From: an uncultured Oleiphilus sp.
GTDB taxonomy: Bacteria > Pseudomonadota > Gammaproteobacteria > Pseudomonadales > Oleiphilaceae
NCBI GenBank assembly: GCA_913020495.1
Contig: CAJWBJ010000010.1
Coordinates: forward strand, 1 to 55,133
DNA: 55,133 nucleotides
Direction: 5' to 3'
This document shows positions 54,313 to 55,133 of the stretch, piece after piece. Within the stretch, counting starts at the first letter, position 1. Each line of letters begins with the position of its first letter. The notes beneath the pieces were generated by a model, which saw only the letters and a list, made by a program, of their open reading frames with translations, made no database searches and was not told the origin of the DNA. The position numbers and the translations under genes are program-made.

Positions 54313-55133
54313 AACCACTTATCTTTGCTCATCATAGTTCATCACAACTCGTCTCCAGCTTTGCTGAAAAGGTTAATGGTGAAATAACACATGTTGAAAG
54401 TCATGATTTCCCTGACGGCGAAAGTTACCTTAGAGTTGAACAAAATTGTTTCGGAAGGACCGCTATAATCATCGCTGACCTACACCAACCCAACGCAAAG
54501 GTTTTACCCTTAATATTCCTTTGTGAAACACTTAAGGAGCTGAAAATTGCGACTATTATTTTAGTCGCTCCTTATTTACCCTATATGCGCCAAGATAAGC
54601 AATTTCAACCAGGTGAAGGCGTTACGTCTCGATATTTCGCCAAGATCTTAAGCCAACATGTCGATAAGCTCATCACCATTGACCCTCATTTACATCGTTA
54701 CAATAGCTTAGATGAAATATATAGCATTCCGTCAATAGTACTTCATACAACTGCCTACATCGCGCAATGGATTAAGGAAAGTGTCAATAAACCATTAATA
54801 ATAGGTCCCGATAGTGAAAGCGAACAATGGGCAGCAGCAACCGCCAATATCATTAATTGCCCATTTATCATTTTACAGAAAGAACGCTTTGGAGATAGAG
54901 ATGTTCAAGTCTCTCCACCTGAAGCCAGTTGCTACAAAGATCATACCCCTGTGCTGATAGATGATATTATTTCAACAGGAAAAACCATGATTAAGACTGC
55001 AGAAGCGCTCAAAGAAGATGGCTTAAATGCACCCGTTTGTATTGGTGTTCATGCCTTATTCTCAGGGGAAGCTTTTAATGAAATGCAGCAGGCTAACATA
55101 AAAGATATCGTGACCTGTTCTACGGTTTCTCAT
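54309..55133 (+). CDS. prs: PRPP synthetase-like protein, archaeal-like (partial)
   Basis: The frame starts at TTG 54309 inside the phosphorylase stop and runs 275 codons to the window end without a stop, so the C-terminus is missing. It has the ribose-phosphate pyrophosphokinase pattern: DFPDGESYLRV, APYLPYMRQDKQFQPGEGVTSRYFAKI, DPHLHRYNSLDEIY, GPDSESEQWAA and the PRPP-binding loop LIDDIISTGKTM. The RQDKQFQPGE and DPHLHRY patterns are closer to archaeal than to the main bacterial enzyme. Coupling to the phosphorylase suggests it handles the ribose phosphate that enzyme makes; the substrate might be non-standard. The ISTGKT in place of TGGT should be checked. Confidence 0.85.
   Translation, partial: MKPLIFAHHSSSQLVSSFAEKVNGEITHVESHDFPDGESYLRVEQNCFGRTAIIIADLHQPNAKVLPLIFLCETLKELKIATIILVAPYLPYMRQDKQFQPGEGVTSRYFAKILSQHVDKLITIDPHLHRYNSLDEIYSIPSIVLHTTAYIAQWIKESVNKPLIIGPDSESEQWAAATANIINCPFIILQKERFGDRDVQVSPPEASCYKDHTPVLIDDIISTGKTMIKTAEALKEDGLNAPVCIGVHALFSGEAFNEMQQANIKDIVTCSTVSH

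Overview
The window looks like chromosomal DNA of a low-to-moderate GC gammaproteobacterium, probably marine or aquatic. I base this on the protein families and the overall base composition by eye; no search was run. No rRNA, tRNA or CRISPR array was seen.

Layout. (1) 1-9.4 kb is sparsely coding: a small membrane protein, an SRPBCC protein, a decayed VOC/glyoxalase pseudogene, a membrane c-di-GMP phosphodiesterase next to an Aer-like chemoreceptor, and a glutathione S-transferase divergent from an HxlR regulator. (2) 8.4-14 kb is a lipid or acyl-CoA catabolic operon on the minus strand (two acyl-CoA dehydrogenase-like proteins, an acetoacetate-decarboxylase-like protein, an alpha/beta hydrolase) divergent from an AraC-type regulator. 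(3) 14-21 kb holds small accessory genes: a DUF2834 protein, a GFA protein, a periplasmic START protein, a second HxlR regulator with a clear palindromic operator facing two previously uncalled small ORFs, a GreA/B-like factor, an orphan periplasmic binding protein and FadH. (4) 21-33 kb is an acetate-switch locus: response regulator CrbR, transporter-kinase CrbS, a two-gene sodium/solute (acetate-type) symporter, a cNMP/CBS/DUF294 protein, a DEDDh exonuclease and acetyl-CoA synthetase. (5) 33-44 kb is a complete soluble NAD-linked [NiFe] hydrogenase operon, hoxFUYHW-hypABFCDE, with a good FNR/ANR-like site upstream. (6) 44-55 kb has a diguanylate cyclase, a Na/Pi-cotransporter-family protein, an IS110/IS1111-type insertion sequence sitting in the loop of a palindromic repeat, a P-type cation ATPase and beta-CASP metallo-hydrolase pair, and, divergently, an AMP-phosphorylase-type nucleoside phosphorylase overlapping an archaeal-like PRPP synthetase that runs off the window.

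How it fits together. Acetate uptake, sensing and activation sit beside fatty-acid beta-oxidation functions (FadH, acyl-CoA dehydrogenases), so acetyl units are a recurring theme. The Hox hydrogenase exchanges electrons between H2 and NAD(H); an FNR-like site suggests use under low oxygen. The phosphorylase-PRPP synthetase pair may salvage nucleotide ribose. The most interesting items are the IS element with a candidate guide RNA whose sequence matches its palindromic target, the acyl-CoA dehydrogenase pair in which one partner lacks the usual catalytic Glu, the HxlR operator-small ORF unit, and the AMP phosphorylase-PRPP synthetase operon.
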